Positions 1-7,386 of a stretch of DNA of 64,000 nucleotides are shown one piece after another (the stretch's first letter is position 1; each line of letters starts with the position of its first letter). The notes below the pieces were generated by a model. It made no database searches. It worked only from the letters and a program-made list of their open reading frames with translations, and had not been told where the DNA came from. A program made the translations under genes and the position numbers. The stretch is taken from contig NZ_JAIUDA010000004.1 of NCBI RefSeq assembly GCF_020179835.1, forward strand, positions 248,001-312,000, given 5' to 3'. The DNA is from Pantoea sp. alder81. GTDB lineage: Bacteria; Pseudomonadota; Gammaproteobacteria; Enterobacterales; Enterobacteriaceae.

Positions 1-44
1 TTACAAGATGAACAAAACGTTCGATATAAAGAACAGGAGTAATT

Positions 45-593
45 GTGACGCCACCGATCGATCTTATCTCTGCTGGATTAGTGCGCGAACGCCAGCGTGC
101 AGGGCTCTCGTTAACCGAAGTGGCACGCCGCGCCGGCATTGCCAAATCCACGCTTTCCCAACTGGAAGCGGGCAACGGCAATCCCAGCATTGAGACGCTG
201 TGGTCACTGTGCGTGGCGCTGAATATTCCTTTCGCCCGTTTGATGGAACCGGAAGTGAAGCGTTTACAGGTGATCCGTCGCGGTGAGGGCATGATGGTGT
301 CGGCTGAACTCGCGGATTACCAGGCCGCGTTACTGGCCAGCTGCCCGCCGGGCGGTCGTCGTGATTTATATCTGATCACCAGCCAGCCGGGTGCACCGCG
401 CGCCTCTCATCCACATCCACCGGGTTCAGTTGAACACATTATCATCGCGCAAGGTCGCGCCCTGGTTGGGCCTACCGATTCGCCGGTCGAACTTCATCCA
501 GGCGACTACATCTGCTACCCCGCTGACGAACCGCACATCTTCGAAGCGCTGGAAGCGAATACCATGGCGGTGCAGCTTTCAGAGCAAAATTAG
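45..593 (+). CDS. XRE-family regulator with C-terminal cupin sensor domain
   Basis: 182-residue cytoplasmic transcription factor. Residues about 9-65 form an XRE/Cro helix-turn-helix (RERQRAGLSLTEVARRAG, then KSTLSQLEAG). Residues about 105-178 form a cupin barrel with HPHPPGSVEH and a later HPGDYICYPADEPHIF, the two conserved cupin motifs. Proteins of this build usually sense a small metabolite through the cupin and control a nearby transporter or exporter; the ligand cannot be read here. The start is GTG at 45, preceded by AGGAG at 35-39, a good ribosome-binding site. It lies upstream of a GNAT acetyltransferase on the same strand, about 90 bases apart, so the two may be co-transcribed. Confidence 0.85.
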   Translation: MTPPIDLISAGLVRERQRAGLSLTEVARRAGIAKSTLSQLEAGNGNPSIETLWSLCVALNIPFARLMEPEVKRLQVIRRGEGMMVSAELADYQAALLASCPPGGRRDLYLITSQPGAPRASHPHPPGSVEHIIIAQGRALVGPTDSPVELHPGDYICYPADEPHIFEALEANTMAVQLSEQN

Positions 594-681
594 TCATAAC
601 AATTTCCTATATTCAAACCCGATGATCGGCGCGGGACACAGTGGCATGCTGTGTTTTTCGCTAGCCGATTATCAGGAACAT

Positions 682-1203
682 ATGGATATTATTCCCGCCC
701 GACCCCATCACGCCGCTGCCATTCAGAAAATCTATGCGTGGCACGTCATCCACGGCACCGCCACCTTCGAAACCGAACCACCTAGCGAAAGCGAAATGCT
801 TAACCGCGTTAAAGATGTGCAGCAGCGCGGTGGCTTCTGGCTGGTGGCGCAGGAGGATGAACAGGTATTAGGTTATTGTTATCTGGCGCCTTATCGACCG
901 CGCTATGCCTATCGCTTCACGCTGGAAGATTCGATTTATCTCGATAATGAACAAACCGGACGTGGCGTCGGGCGAGCGTTATTGCAAAAAGCGATTGCGC
1001 TGGCAGAAGCAGCAGGCTTTCGCCAGATCATCGCCATCGTGGGAGATAGCGCCAATCAGGGATCGCTGGGATTGCACCGGTCGCTCGGCTTCGAGCACAC
1101 CGGCGTGATGAAATCGGTGGGATTCAAACATGGCCGCTGGCTCGACACCGTCGTGATGCAGCGCTCACTGGGTGTCGGTGATAGCCAGCCGCCAGAGCGT
1201 TAA
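682..1203 (+). CDS. GNAT N-acetyltransferase, phosphinothricin acetyltransferase/MnaT type
   Basis: 173-residue acetyl-CoA-dependent N-acetyltransferase. The fold is recognisable from the N-terminal MDIIPARPHHAAAIQKIY, the central GYCYLAPYRPR strand, and the acetyl-CoA loop EQTGRGVGRALL followed by a helix and NQGSLGLHRSLGFE. This arrangement is typical of the PAT/MnaT subfamily, which acetylates phosphinothricin-like or methionine-derived substrates. The frame is open upstream to 391, but that stretch overlaps the cupin gene and does not look GNAT-like, so the ATG at 682 is chosen. The stop overlaps the stop of the convergent ABC ATPase gene by 4 bases. Confidence 0.82.
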   Translation: MDIIPARPHHAAAIQKIYAWHVIHGTATFETEPPSESEMLNRVKDVQQRGGFWLVAQEDEQVLGYCYLAPYRPRYAYRFTLEDSIYLDNEQTGRGVGRALLQKAIALAEAAGFRQIIAIVGDSANQGSLGLHRSLGFEHTGVMKSVGFKHGRWLDTVVMQRSLGVGDSQPPER

Positions 1204-2600
1204 GCCGCCTGCATCGCGATCACGCGATCTGTCCCCTTCTCCAGCAGTTCGCGATCGTGGCTCACCAGCAGTACGCCGCACTGCTGGTGACGCGCCATCT
1301 GCGTTATCAGCTGCAGGGTTTGCTGCTGTACCAGCGGATCGAGTCGCGATGTTGGCTCATCGGCGAACAGGAAAACCGGTTCAAGCAGCATGACGCGTAA
1401 CAGAGAAAAGCGCTGTAACTCGCCGCCCGAGAGGGAATCCGGGCAGCGCGTAAGTAATGAAGGATCTAACGCCAATTGCTCCATTAGCGTGTCGCGTTTA
1501 GACCGTTCAATGCGATGACGGCGCAGCACATCCTCCAGGCTTTGTGACAGCGTGCGCATAGGGGGAAACAACGCCGAGGGATCCTGATAGATCTTCTGAT
1601 ACTTCAGCGCGCTCGCCGCAACATGACGTGTGATACTGCCCTGTTGTGGCGCGAGTAATCCCAGTAATACGTCGCCAAAACTGCTTTTCCCACTGCCGCT
1701 GGCGCCATGTAAACCGACAATTTCACCAGCATGCAGGGTGAAGTTTTCTGGCACGCCCAACGTATTTCCACCGCGCTGCAGTTTTATTCCCTGCGCGCTC
1801 ACCACCGGTTTGCTACGGATCACCGTGCTTTGCCGTTGCGGCCAGGCAACGGGGTCGGCGGCCAGCAACTCGCGGGTATAGCTCTGCTGCGGGGTGTGTA
1901 ACACCTGCTGCGCTGTACCTTGCTCGATCACTTTGCCTTTGTGCATGACGATAACGTCGCCGCCTAACTGACGCGCCAGCGCGATATCGTGCGTGATGGT
2001 CAACAGCGTTCCGCCTTCAGCCACTTCACGACGCAGCAATGCAGAAACGTCATCGCGTCGGGACACATCCAACCCCTTGGTCGGTTCGTCTGCTATCAGG
2101 ATCTCCGCACCACCCGAGCGCGCCGCTGCAAATGCCGCGCGCTGGGCCATGCCACCGGACAGTTGCCACGGGAATTTCTGTGCCGCAACCTGTAATCCCA
2201 GCTGTGCGAGGTCATCCTGCGAAGCCGCAACGCTTCGCGGCGCGGAATGCCCTCGAATATAGCGATAGCCTTCCTCAACCTGCTGCTGAATCGCCATGGT
2301 GGGATCCAGCGCCAACCAGGGTTCTTGTGGCAGCGAGGCCATAGTCCTTCCCCACAAGCTACGTATCGCATCACGATCCTGCGGTAACTGATAGCGTTGA
2401 CCGTTGATGATCAAGGTTCCGCTGGCCTGTAATGTCTCCGGCAAAATTCCCATTACCGCCTGCGCCAACAGGCTTTTTCCTGAGCCGGTTTCACCTAATA
2501 AGGTGAGCGGCTGGCCAGGTTGCAAGTGAAAATCGACCGGTTCCACCAGCGTGGCATCTGCTGTTGATACCGTTAGGCCAATGGCCTGTAATCCCTTCAT
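1200..2600 (-). CDS. Fused double ATP-binding subunit of a Nik/Opp-type ABC importer
   Basis: 466-residue protein carrying two complete ABC ATPase domains, like a NikD-NikE or DppD-DppF fusion. Domain 1 has Walker A GETGSGKS (about 36-43), signature LSGGMAQR and Walker B ILIADEPTKGLD. Domain 2 has Walker A GASGSGKS, signature LSGGELQR and Walker B VFLFADEPTSRLD. It would power the two permeases encoded immediately upstream. The frame is open to 2843, but that extension lies inside the permease gene; the ATG at 2600 overlaps the permease stop by 4 bases, a translational coupling. The substrate is not determinable from this subunit; the operator of the operon suggests metal or metallophore uptake. 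Confidence 0.85.
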   Translation of the reverse strand: MKGLQAIGLTVSTADATLVEPVDFHLQPGQPLTLLGETGSGKSLLAQAVMGILPETLQASGTLIINGQRYQLPQDRDAIRSLWGRTMASLPQEPWLALDPTMAIQQQVEEGYRYIRGHSAPRSVAASQDDLAQLGLQVAAQKFPWQLSGGMAQRAAFAAARSGGAEILIADEPTKGLDVSRRDDVSALLRREVAEGGTLLTITHDIALARQLGGDVIVMHKGKVIEQGTAQQVLHTPQQSYTRELLAADPVAWPQRQSTVIRSKPVVSAQGIKLQRGGNTLGVPENFTLHAGEIVGLHGASGSGKSSFGDVLLGLLAPQQGSITRHVAASALKYQKIYQDPSALFPPMRTLSQSLEDVLRRHRIERSKRDTLMEQLALDPSLLTRCPDSLSGGELQRFSLLRVMLLEPVFLFADEPTSRLDPLVQQQTLQLITQMARHQQCGVLLVSHDRELLEKGTDRVIAMQAA

Positions 2601-3379
2601 GCACGCTCCTTTTTCATCATCAGGTTGAGGCTTATCAGCAATAAAAACAGCGCGGCAACGGGCTGCAACAGTAACCAGGGGGCTTCCCAGGCAAAGGGCA
2701 GCAGTTCCGTCATCATCAAACCCAGTTCCGGCGTCGGTGGTCGGACACCCACGCTGATAAAGCCCAGTGCCGATACGGCCATGATGGCACTGCTGAACGA
2801 GAACAGCGCAACTGTGAGCAGTACCGGTGCGAGTGCCGGCCACAGGTGGCGACGAAAACGGTAAAGCGCGTTAAAACCCAGCAGTTTTGAAGCCTGCATG
2901 CCTGGTGAATGCACAATCGGAAGTAAGGTGGCGCGCGTTACGCGGAAGAATTCCACCCACAGTACCAACGAGATCCCCAGCCACAGCATCTGCGGCGAAT
3001 CAGGGGCAATCGCCGCCAGTAACAGCACCAGCAGCAAGCCGGGTAGCGCGAGATACATATCACTCAGCATACTGATTAAGCGGTCCAGCACACCGCCATA
3101 AAGCGCACTGAACGCGCCAGCCAGCACACCGACCAGCATCGCACTGATCACGCACAGTGCAGCCAGACCCAGTGACAGGCGCAGCGCCGCACTCAGGCGC
3201 GGCAGCATGTCACGCCCCAGGTGATCAAAACCTAACAGATTGGCCTGGCTGGGCGGCTGCAACATGTTGAGTAGCTCTTGTTGCAGGGGATCGCCATGAT
3301 GAAACAGAGGCAGTAAAAAGGCGTAGCTCAGTAGCAGAGCCAGCAGCAGTAAACCGGCATGACGTGAAGTCAATTTCAT
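2597..3379 (-). CDS. ABC importer permease, DppC/NikC type
   Basis: 260-residue inner-membrane permease of the BPD_transp_1 family, with about five to six hydrophobic segments starting at LLLLALLLSYAFLLPL. The cytoplasmic coupling loop is recognisable from EFFRVTRATLLPIVHSPGMQ followed by ALGFISVGVRPPTPELG, the classic C-type permease ending. It pairs with the B-type permease encoded upstream; the genes overlap by 4 bases at 3376-3379. It works with the fused ATPase and the binding protein at 4311-5837. At 260 residues it is slightly shorter than many DppC proteins, with a short N-terminal tail. Confidence 0.85.
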   Translation of the reverse strand: MKLTSRHAGLLLLALLLSYAFLLPLFHHGDPLQQELLNMLQPPSQANLLGFDHLGRDMLPRLSAALRLSLGLAALCVISAMLVGVLAGAFSALYGGVLDRLISMLSDMYLALPGLLLVLLLAAIAPDSPQMLWLGISLVLWVEFFRVTRATLLPIVHSPGMQASKLLGFNALYRFRRHLWPALAPVLLTVALFSFSSAIMAVSALGFISVGVRPPTPELGLMMTELLPFAWEAPWLLLQPVAALFLLLISLNLMMKKERA

Positions 3380-4311
3380 GGACGCGTCCCTCGCGGATCA
3401 AGCAGATGGCAACCCGCATCCACCAGCATGTTAAGCAGTACAAACAGCAGGCCGAGCGTCATGGCACTGGCCTGTATCACCGGCACATCGCGGGCGAAGA
3501 TGGCGTGAACCAGTGCATGACCGATGCCTGGCCAGGCAAACAATGTCTCTACCACTACCACGCCTTCCACCAGCCAGACAAACTGCATACCGAACCAGGT
3601 GAGTACCGGTGTTCCCAGATTGCGTAAACCGTGACGTTGCAACAAGGTGGCGGGCGCCAGACCTTTTTGCGCCCCCCAATGGTAATAGCCTGCATTCACC
3701 ACCTGCCGGGTGGCTTCGCGCACCACGCGCACGCCCACCGCGCTCAGGGACAAGGCCAGCGTCATCGCCGGTAACAGGAAATGGCGCAGCTCACCGTGTC
3801 CCGCAGTCGGCAGCCAGTCGAGTTGCAGCGCGAACAACACGATCAGCAGCATACCCAGTGCAAAATGCGGCACAGACTTAAGCATCGACGTCAGCCAAAA
3901 CAACAGCCGATCCAATTTGCCATTGGCGTGGCAACCGGCCCAGATACCCAGTGGCAGCGTGATAACCAGCGTCAACAGCAATGAAACGCTTGCTAATGCC
4001 AGCGTCTGGCTCAGTTGCCATCGCAGTTCGTCCATCACCGGTTCGCCGGAGACCAGCGAACGGCCAAAGTTGAATTGCAGCAGATCGAACAGCCAGTGCA
4101 GTAAGGCGCTGCCTTGATCGGTTGCACCGTTTAACTCCTGCTGCACGCGCGCGACAGCATCCGCATCAACCCGATCATAGCCGTAGCGACCACTGGCAAT
4201 ACGCCACGCCATATCGCCCGGCAGTGACCGGACCAGAAACCAGGTGAGTAAACCCACCGAGAGCACGACAAAAAACGCCTGCATTAGACGCCAGCTTAGT
4301 TGTCTGATCAT
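3376..4311 (-). CDS. ABC importer permease, DppB/NikB type
   Basis: 311-residue inner-membrane permease. The N-terminus (RQLSWRLMQAFFVVLSVGLLTWFLVRSLPGD) is the standard B-type first transmembrane segment followed by the LPGD periplasmic motif. Coupling-loop and C-terminal membrane segments follow (VREATRQVVNAGYYHWG, then FVWLVEGVVVVETLFAWPG). Two starts are possible: an ATG at 4323 and the ATG at 4311. I choose 4311 because GGAG sits at 4320-4317 with good spacing and the ATG overlaps the TGA stop of the binding-protein gene by one base, the usual coupled arrangement. Confidence 0.85.
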   Translation of the reverse strand: MIRQLSWRLMQAFFVVLSVGLLTWFLVRSLPGDMAWRIASGRYGYDRVDADAVARVQQELNGATDQGSALLHWLFDLLQFNFGRSLVSGEPVMDELRWQLSQTLALASVSLLLTLVITLPLGIWAGCHANGKLDRLLFWLTSMLKSVPHFALGMLLIVLFALQLDWLPTAGHGELRHFLLPAMTLALSLSAVGVRVVREATRQVVNAGYYHWGAQKGLAPATLLQRHGLRNLGTPVLTWFGMQFVWLVEGVVVVETLFAWPGIGHALVHAIFARDVPVIQASAMTLGLLFVLLNMLVDAGCHLLDPRGTRP

Positions 4312-5837
4312 CACGGCTCCCATCGCAGCTGGCGCAGGCCGAAGTGACGTTCAAACGGATCGAGCGCGACGTTTTTCAGTTGGCTGTTGATCGCTGCCGA
4401 TTGTTGATACCAGGCGATTGGAATCACCGGCAGATCCTGTTGCAGCGCCGAAGTGATCAACGTTCGAGCCTGGGCACGCGCGGAGGCATCGGTGGATTGC
4501 GTCAGGGTATGCAGTGCGCCACTGAATCCCGCCGGATGCCAGTTCATCGCTCCCCAATCGCCGCCTTTCTCGGCGTAATCCTGCAGCAAGGTGCCGGTTG
4601 GATCGGGCGTTAGTGCAAAGTTGCGTGAGAACAGCGCCAGTTGTAATTTCCCGCTGTGATGCTGGGCAGGAATTTCGCTGGCATTGGTTGAGTTGATTTT
4701 CACTTCTATACCAACTTTGCGCAGCTGCTGCTGAATAACCATCGCCATCAACGGCAGTTCAGGGCGATCCGGGAATGTCAGCAGCGTCAGGCTAAATCGC
4801 TGACCGTTGCGTGTCAGCACGCCGTCTGATCCTGATTGCCAGCCGGCTTTTTGCAACAGAGTGATAGCCTCATCGGGCTGATAGGCCAGTGGTTGCAGTG
4901 CCGCGTTGTGCCACTCACCCATGTTCGGCGGGAACAACTGACTGGCAGCACCCGGATAGCGCAACACCGCCATCGCCAACGCGTTGCGATCGATCGCCAT
5001 GCTGATCGCTTCGCGCATCGGTTGTTCGGCTAACAGCGGATCGCCCAGATTGAGCTTCAACATCAGCGTGCGCGGCACAGAAATGGCGGGAAGCTGCAGC
5101 GCAGGCTTACGTGCCAGACGCTGACGGCTGGCTGCATCAAGATTGAACACATAATCCTCATCACCGCTTTCTGCCAGTAGCGCGCGGGTTTCTGCCCGGC
5201 CGGAGGAGAGATAGCTGGCTGTGGCGATATGCGGTTTTTCACCCCAGTACGCTTCAAAACGTTTTACTGCTAACGACTGCGGCGGCTGAAAGGCGGTCAG
5301 CATGAAGGGACCACTGCCGATGATGCGCGTAATGTTGCCCTGTGCATCCCAGCTGGATAGCGCCAGTATTTGTGAGCGGCTTTCAGCCAGGACGGAAAGC
5401 AGTGGTGTGAAAGGCTCGCGCAGTGTGATGGTCACCACCTGCCCTTCCCCGCTGATCTCAGTGATGGGTGTTTTATCCAGTAATCCCGCTTTGTTCCGCG
5501 CAGTGTTGAGTGATTTCACTACCACTGACGCATCCAATGGCGAGCCATCATGAAAGCGCACGTTATCGCGCAGTTGTAATTGCCAGCGCAAACCGTCTTC
5601 CGAGACCTGCCAACTCTTCGCCAAAGCCGGGATCGGTTCACCGCGTTCGTTCACTTCCACCAGCGTTTCCACCACATCCATGCGCAGAAGGATGTCACCG
5701 GAAAGCGCCGGATCGGCACCTTTAATTTCAAACGGAGCGGCAATGCGCACCGTGTTTTCCTGATGCTGCGCCGCGAAAGAGGCGCACGAAGCCAGGCCGA
5801 GCGCCGTGGCGATCAGCAATTTTTTCATTGATTTCAT
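4311..5837 (-). CDS. Substrate-binding protein of a Nik/Opp-type ABC importer
   Basis: 508-residue solute-binding protein of the SBP_bac_5 (peptide/nickel/opine) family. It has a basic N-terminus and a hydrophobic signal region; the LASC at about residue 15-18 could be a lipobox, or cleavage could occur after SFA, giving a soluble periplasmic protein. The mature part begins with RIAAPFEIKGADPALSGDILLRMDVVETL and contains LRDNVRFHDGSPLDASVVVKSLN, the family signature. First gene of a four-gene operon with two permeases and a fused ATPase. Its promoter carries a Zur-like operator about 46 bases upstream, so the ligand may be a zinc or nickel complex, possibly a metallophore, rather than a peptide. 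The ligand is inference. Confidence 0.85.
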   Translation of the reverse strand: MKSMKKLLIATALGLASCASFAAQHQENTVRIAAPFEIKGADPALSGDILLRMDVVETLVEVNERGEPIPALAKSWQVSEDGLRWQLQLRDNVRFHDGSPLDASVVVKSLNTARNKAGLLDKTPITEISGEGQVVTITLREPFTPLLSVLAESRSQILALSSWDAQGNITRIIGSGPFMLTAFQPPQSLAVKRFEAYWGEKPHIATASYLSSGRAETRALLAESGDEDYVFNLDAASRQRLARKPALQLPAISVPRTLMLKLNLGDPLLAEQPMREAISMAIDRNALAMAVLRYPGAASQLFPPNMGEWHNAALQPLAYQPDEAITLLQKAGWQSGSDGVLTRNGQRFSLTLLTFPDRPELPLMAMVIQQQLRKVGIEVKINSTNASEIPAQHHSGKLQLALFSRNFALTPDPTGTLLQDYAEKGGDWGAMNWHPAGFSGALHTLTQSTDASARAQARTLITSALQQDLPVIPIAWYQQSAAINSQLKNVALDPFERHFGLRQLRWEP

Positions 5838-5880
5838 TATGGTTTCCGAAAAATACCGCTACAAAAATCCCAGAGAAATT

Positions 5881-5897
5881 ACGTTATAACATAACAA
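5881..5897 (-). promoter_or_regulatory. Zur-like operator upstream of the Nik/Opp-type importer
   Basis: Read on the minus strand, the site is TTGTTATGTTATAAC followed by gTAA. It matches the left two thirds of the perfect palindrome at 40153-40178 exactly and departs at one position in the right half. GTTATAACATAAC fits the published Zur core used in proteobacteria. It lies 44-60 bases upstream of the binding-protein start, where bound Zur would block RNA polymerase. Confidence 0.6.
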
Positions 5898-6027
5898 TAC
5901 ACATTTAAACACAGATCGCCTGCGGGGATAAACGGTTTGCGCGGGTGTTTATGACAAATTGACACTGCATGCTCGGGCGTGACTGGGTTATGCTGAACCG
6001 AATCTGACCCCTCAAGGAGAAACGGAA

Positions 6028-6213
6028 ATGCCAGAGATCGTTGTCTATGCTGCGGAAGGCCGCACGGTTGAGCAGAAGAAGAAGTTGCTGAAAGCTGTTA
6101 CTGCCGCAGTCGCGGACTCGTTTGAGATTGATGCCAATTCAGTGACGGTCTCAATCATTGAAACGCCGAAGCATCATAAATCTAAAGGCGGCGTGCCGTT
6201 TGATGAGCGGTGA
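6028..6213 (+). CDS. 4-oxalocrotonate tautomerase family enzyme
   Basis: 61-residue small tautomerase. After removal of Met it begins with Pro, the catalytic general base of the family (PEIVVYAAEGRTVEQKKKLLKAVT), followed by the typical helix and a second strand (SVTVSIIETPKHHKSKGGVPF). Length and layout are normal for 4-OT-like subunits, which act as hexamers on enol/keto dienoates; the substrate here is unknown. It has AAGGAG just before the ATG. The gene sits alone between the leftward importer operon and the toxin-antitoxin pair, and ends at a hairpin at 6231-6250. Confidence 0.82.
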   Translation: MPEIVVYAAEGRTVEQKKKLLKAVTAAVADSFEIDANSVTVSIIETPKHHKSKGGVPFDER

Positions 6214-6230
6214 TTTGAGATTTGAAACAT

Positions 6231-6250
6231 AAAAGCCCTGATGGGCTTTT
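6231..6250. terminator. Bidirectional rho-independent terminator
   Basis: AAAAGCCC, loop tgat, GGGCTTTT: an 8-bp stem with A-rich and T-rich flanks. It lies between the convergent tautomerase gene and the antitoxin gene and can serve both. Confidence 0.75.
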
Positions 6251-6255
6251 ATGTT

Positions 6256-6573
6256 TTACAGGATGAAAACCGCTGGGCCTTTATCCTCAATGGTGTTGAG
6301 GATACGCAAAGCCGCTTTATTGGGTTTACTCTCGTTCCGTTCCCACTTTGAAACACTCTCAACTGACATGCCGGTGGTCATTGCTAATGCTGCCTGCGAC
6401 ATCTTCCATCTTAAGCGTACCGCTTTGATCTCAATCCCAGACATAGCGCGTACAGGCGGGATATTACGTGCTTCGATCGCCGCGCTGATTTCCGCAACCG
6501 TCTCGTCCTGAACAATTCCCAATTGGTTATAGCGCTGCGCCATATCGTGGATTTTCTTTAAGCGATCAGTCAT
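6256..6573 (-). CDS. HigA-like antitoxin, helix-turn-helix protein
   Basis: 105-residue DNA-binding protein with an N-terminal helical part and a C-terminal XRE-type helix-turn-helix (IKAVRLRWKMSQAALAMTTGMSVESVSKWERNESKPNKAALRILN). This is the layout of antitoxins encoded downstream of a RelE/HigB-like toxin. The ATG at 6573 overlaps the end of the toxin gene by 8 bases, a translationally coupled order with the toxin first, as in higBA. It is expected to bind and neutralise the toxin and to repress the operon from the dyad at 6980-7009. Confidence 0.82.
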   Translation of the reverse strand: MTDRLKKIHDMAQRYNQLGIVQDETVAEISAAIEARNIPPVRAMSGIEIKAVRLRWKMSQAALAMTTGMSVESVSKWERNESKPNKAALRILNTIEDKGPAVFIL

Positions 6574-6955
6574 CACAAGTTACCTCGATTAGTTCTTTTA
6601 ACTTAATCAATTCCCGGACCTTCTCATCTGACATCGCAATAAAATCCCGAGCGATACGGCAATAAGCATCAATTTCATCATCTTCAAGTTCTTTGCCTTT
6701 CTTCTTTGACAGCTGACTTTTCAGGTACATATCAAAGAAATAAATGTTGTTGCCATAATTGAAGAAAACAATGCTACGCGCGCCGTCAGATGCCCCAACA
6801 CCGGGCAACCCAAGTCGTTTTTTGAACGTGTAACGTCCTAATGGGTCGCCATGTAATCCCGCAAAAATCGACTTTGCAGCTTTACACAAAATTTTATCAT
6901 TGATGCGTGCATTACATCTCTCTTCCTGAAATTCTGGCGTCAGGTAAATGCCCAT
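6566..6955 (-). CDS. RelE-family toxin of a type II toxin-antitoxin pair
   Basis: 129-residue protein of the RelE/YqfN-like toxin group, which typically acts as an mRNA interferase on the ribosome. Supporting features are TPEFQEERCNARINDKILCKAAKSI, a basic FKKRLGLPG segment, GASDGARSIVFFNYGNNIYFFDMY (the core beta-sheet of the RelE fold) and a C-terminal helix rich in charged residues. It is first in the operon, with the antitoxin overlapping its end. Catalytic residues cannot be assigned with certainty from sequence alone. Plasmid pairs of this kind usually stabilise the replicon. Confidence 0.78.
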   Translation of the reverse strand: MGIYLTPEFQEERCNARINDKILCKAAKSIFAGLHGDPLGRYTFKKRLGLPGVGASDGARSIVFFNYGNNIYFFDMYLKSQLSKKKGKELEDDEIDAYCRIARDFIAMSDEKVRELIKLKELIEVTCDD

Positions 6956-6979
6956 TTACCCCTCCTTGCCTTAAAATAT

Positions 6980-7009
6980 CCGTAAGCGTGACTATAGTCT
7001 TGGTTACGG
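6980..7009. promoter_or_regulatory. 30-bp dyad, candidate autoregulatory operator of the toxin-antitoxin operon
   Basis: CCGTAA (6980-6985) and TTACGG (7004-7009) flank a perfect 10-bp palindrome GACTATAGTC (6990-6999), all symmetric about the same centre (6994.5). The site begins 25 bases upstream of the toxin start and overlaps the expected promoter. HigA-like antitoxins bind such dyads. Assignment to this antitoxin is inference. Confidence 0.55.
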
Positions 7010-7386
7010 GTCAGGTCAAATTACAAGCGAAGGACTTGGTTGAACCTATGTGCTAATAACCGCAATAACATGTGGTTAAAGTCGCTAAGTTTGTTGTGCA
7101 TTCACTGTAGTCAGTAAATCCAACCTGACAGCACGCAATTGCACAACATCTACATAGGTATCAATTCAACTGAAAAAGTCCAATATGCCAGTATCTCAAT
7201 CAATCTGATTTGGTATCACTTAGAGGCTACATTGCGGGGAGATCAATAGTTGGTATGTTAGTAAGCGCATACATCTTTAGCTATTGAAAAGAATCTGCAG
7301 AGTGCATTTGCTTTGCGGTGAAGAATGAGCAACATGACGGAATAGAATTCGGGGAATCAGGGCGTGCACTGCACGCCCTAAAAGTC
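7010..7386. other. Intergenic stretch with one near-iteron, otherwise no gene seen
   Basis: No convincing reading frame on either strand. It holds one iteron-like 14-mer at 7101-7114 (one mismatch from TTCACTGTAATCAG), flanked at a distance by an 8-bp inverted pair, GTTGTGCA at 7093 and TGCACAAC near 7140. The rest looks like AT-rich spacer. Confidence 0.5.
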
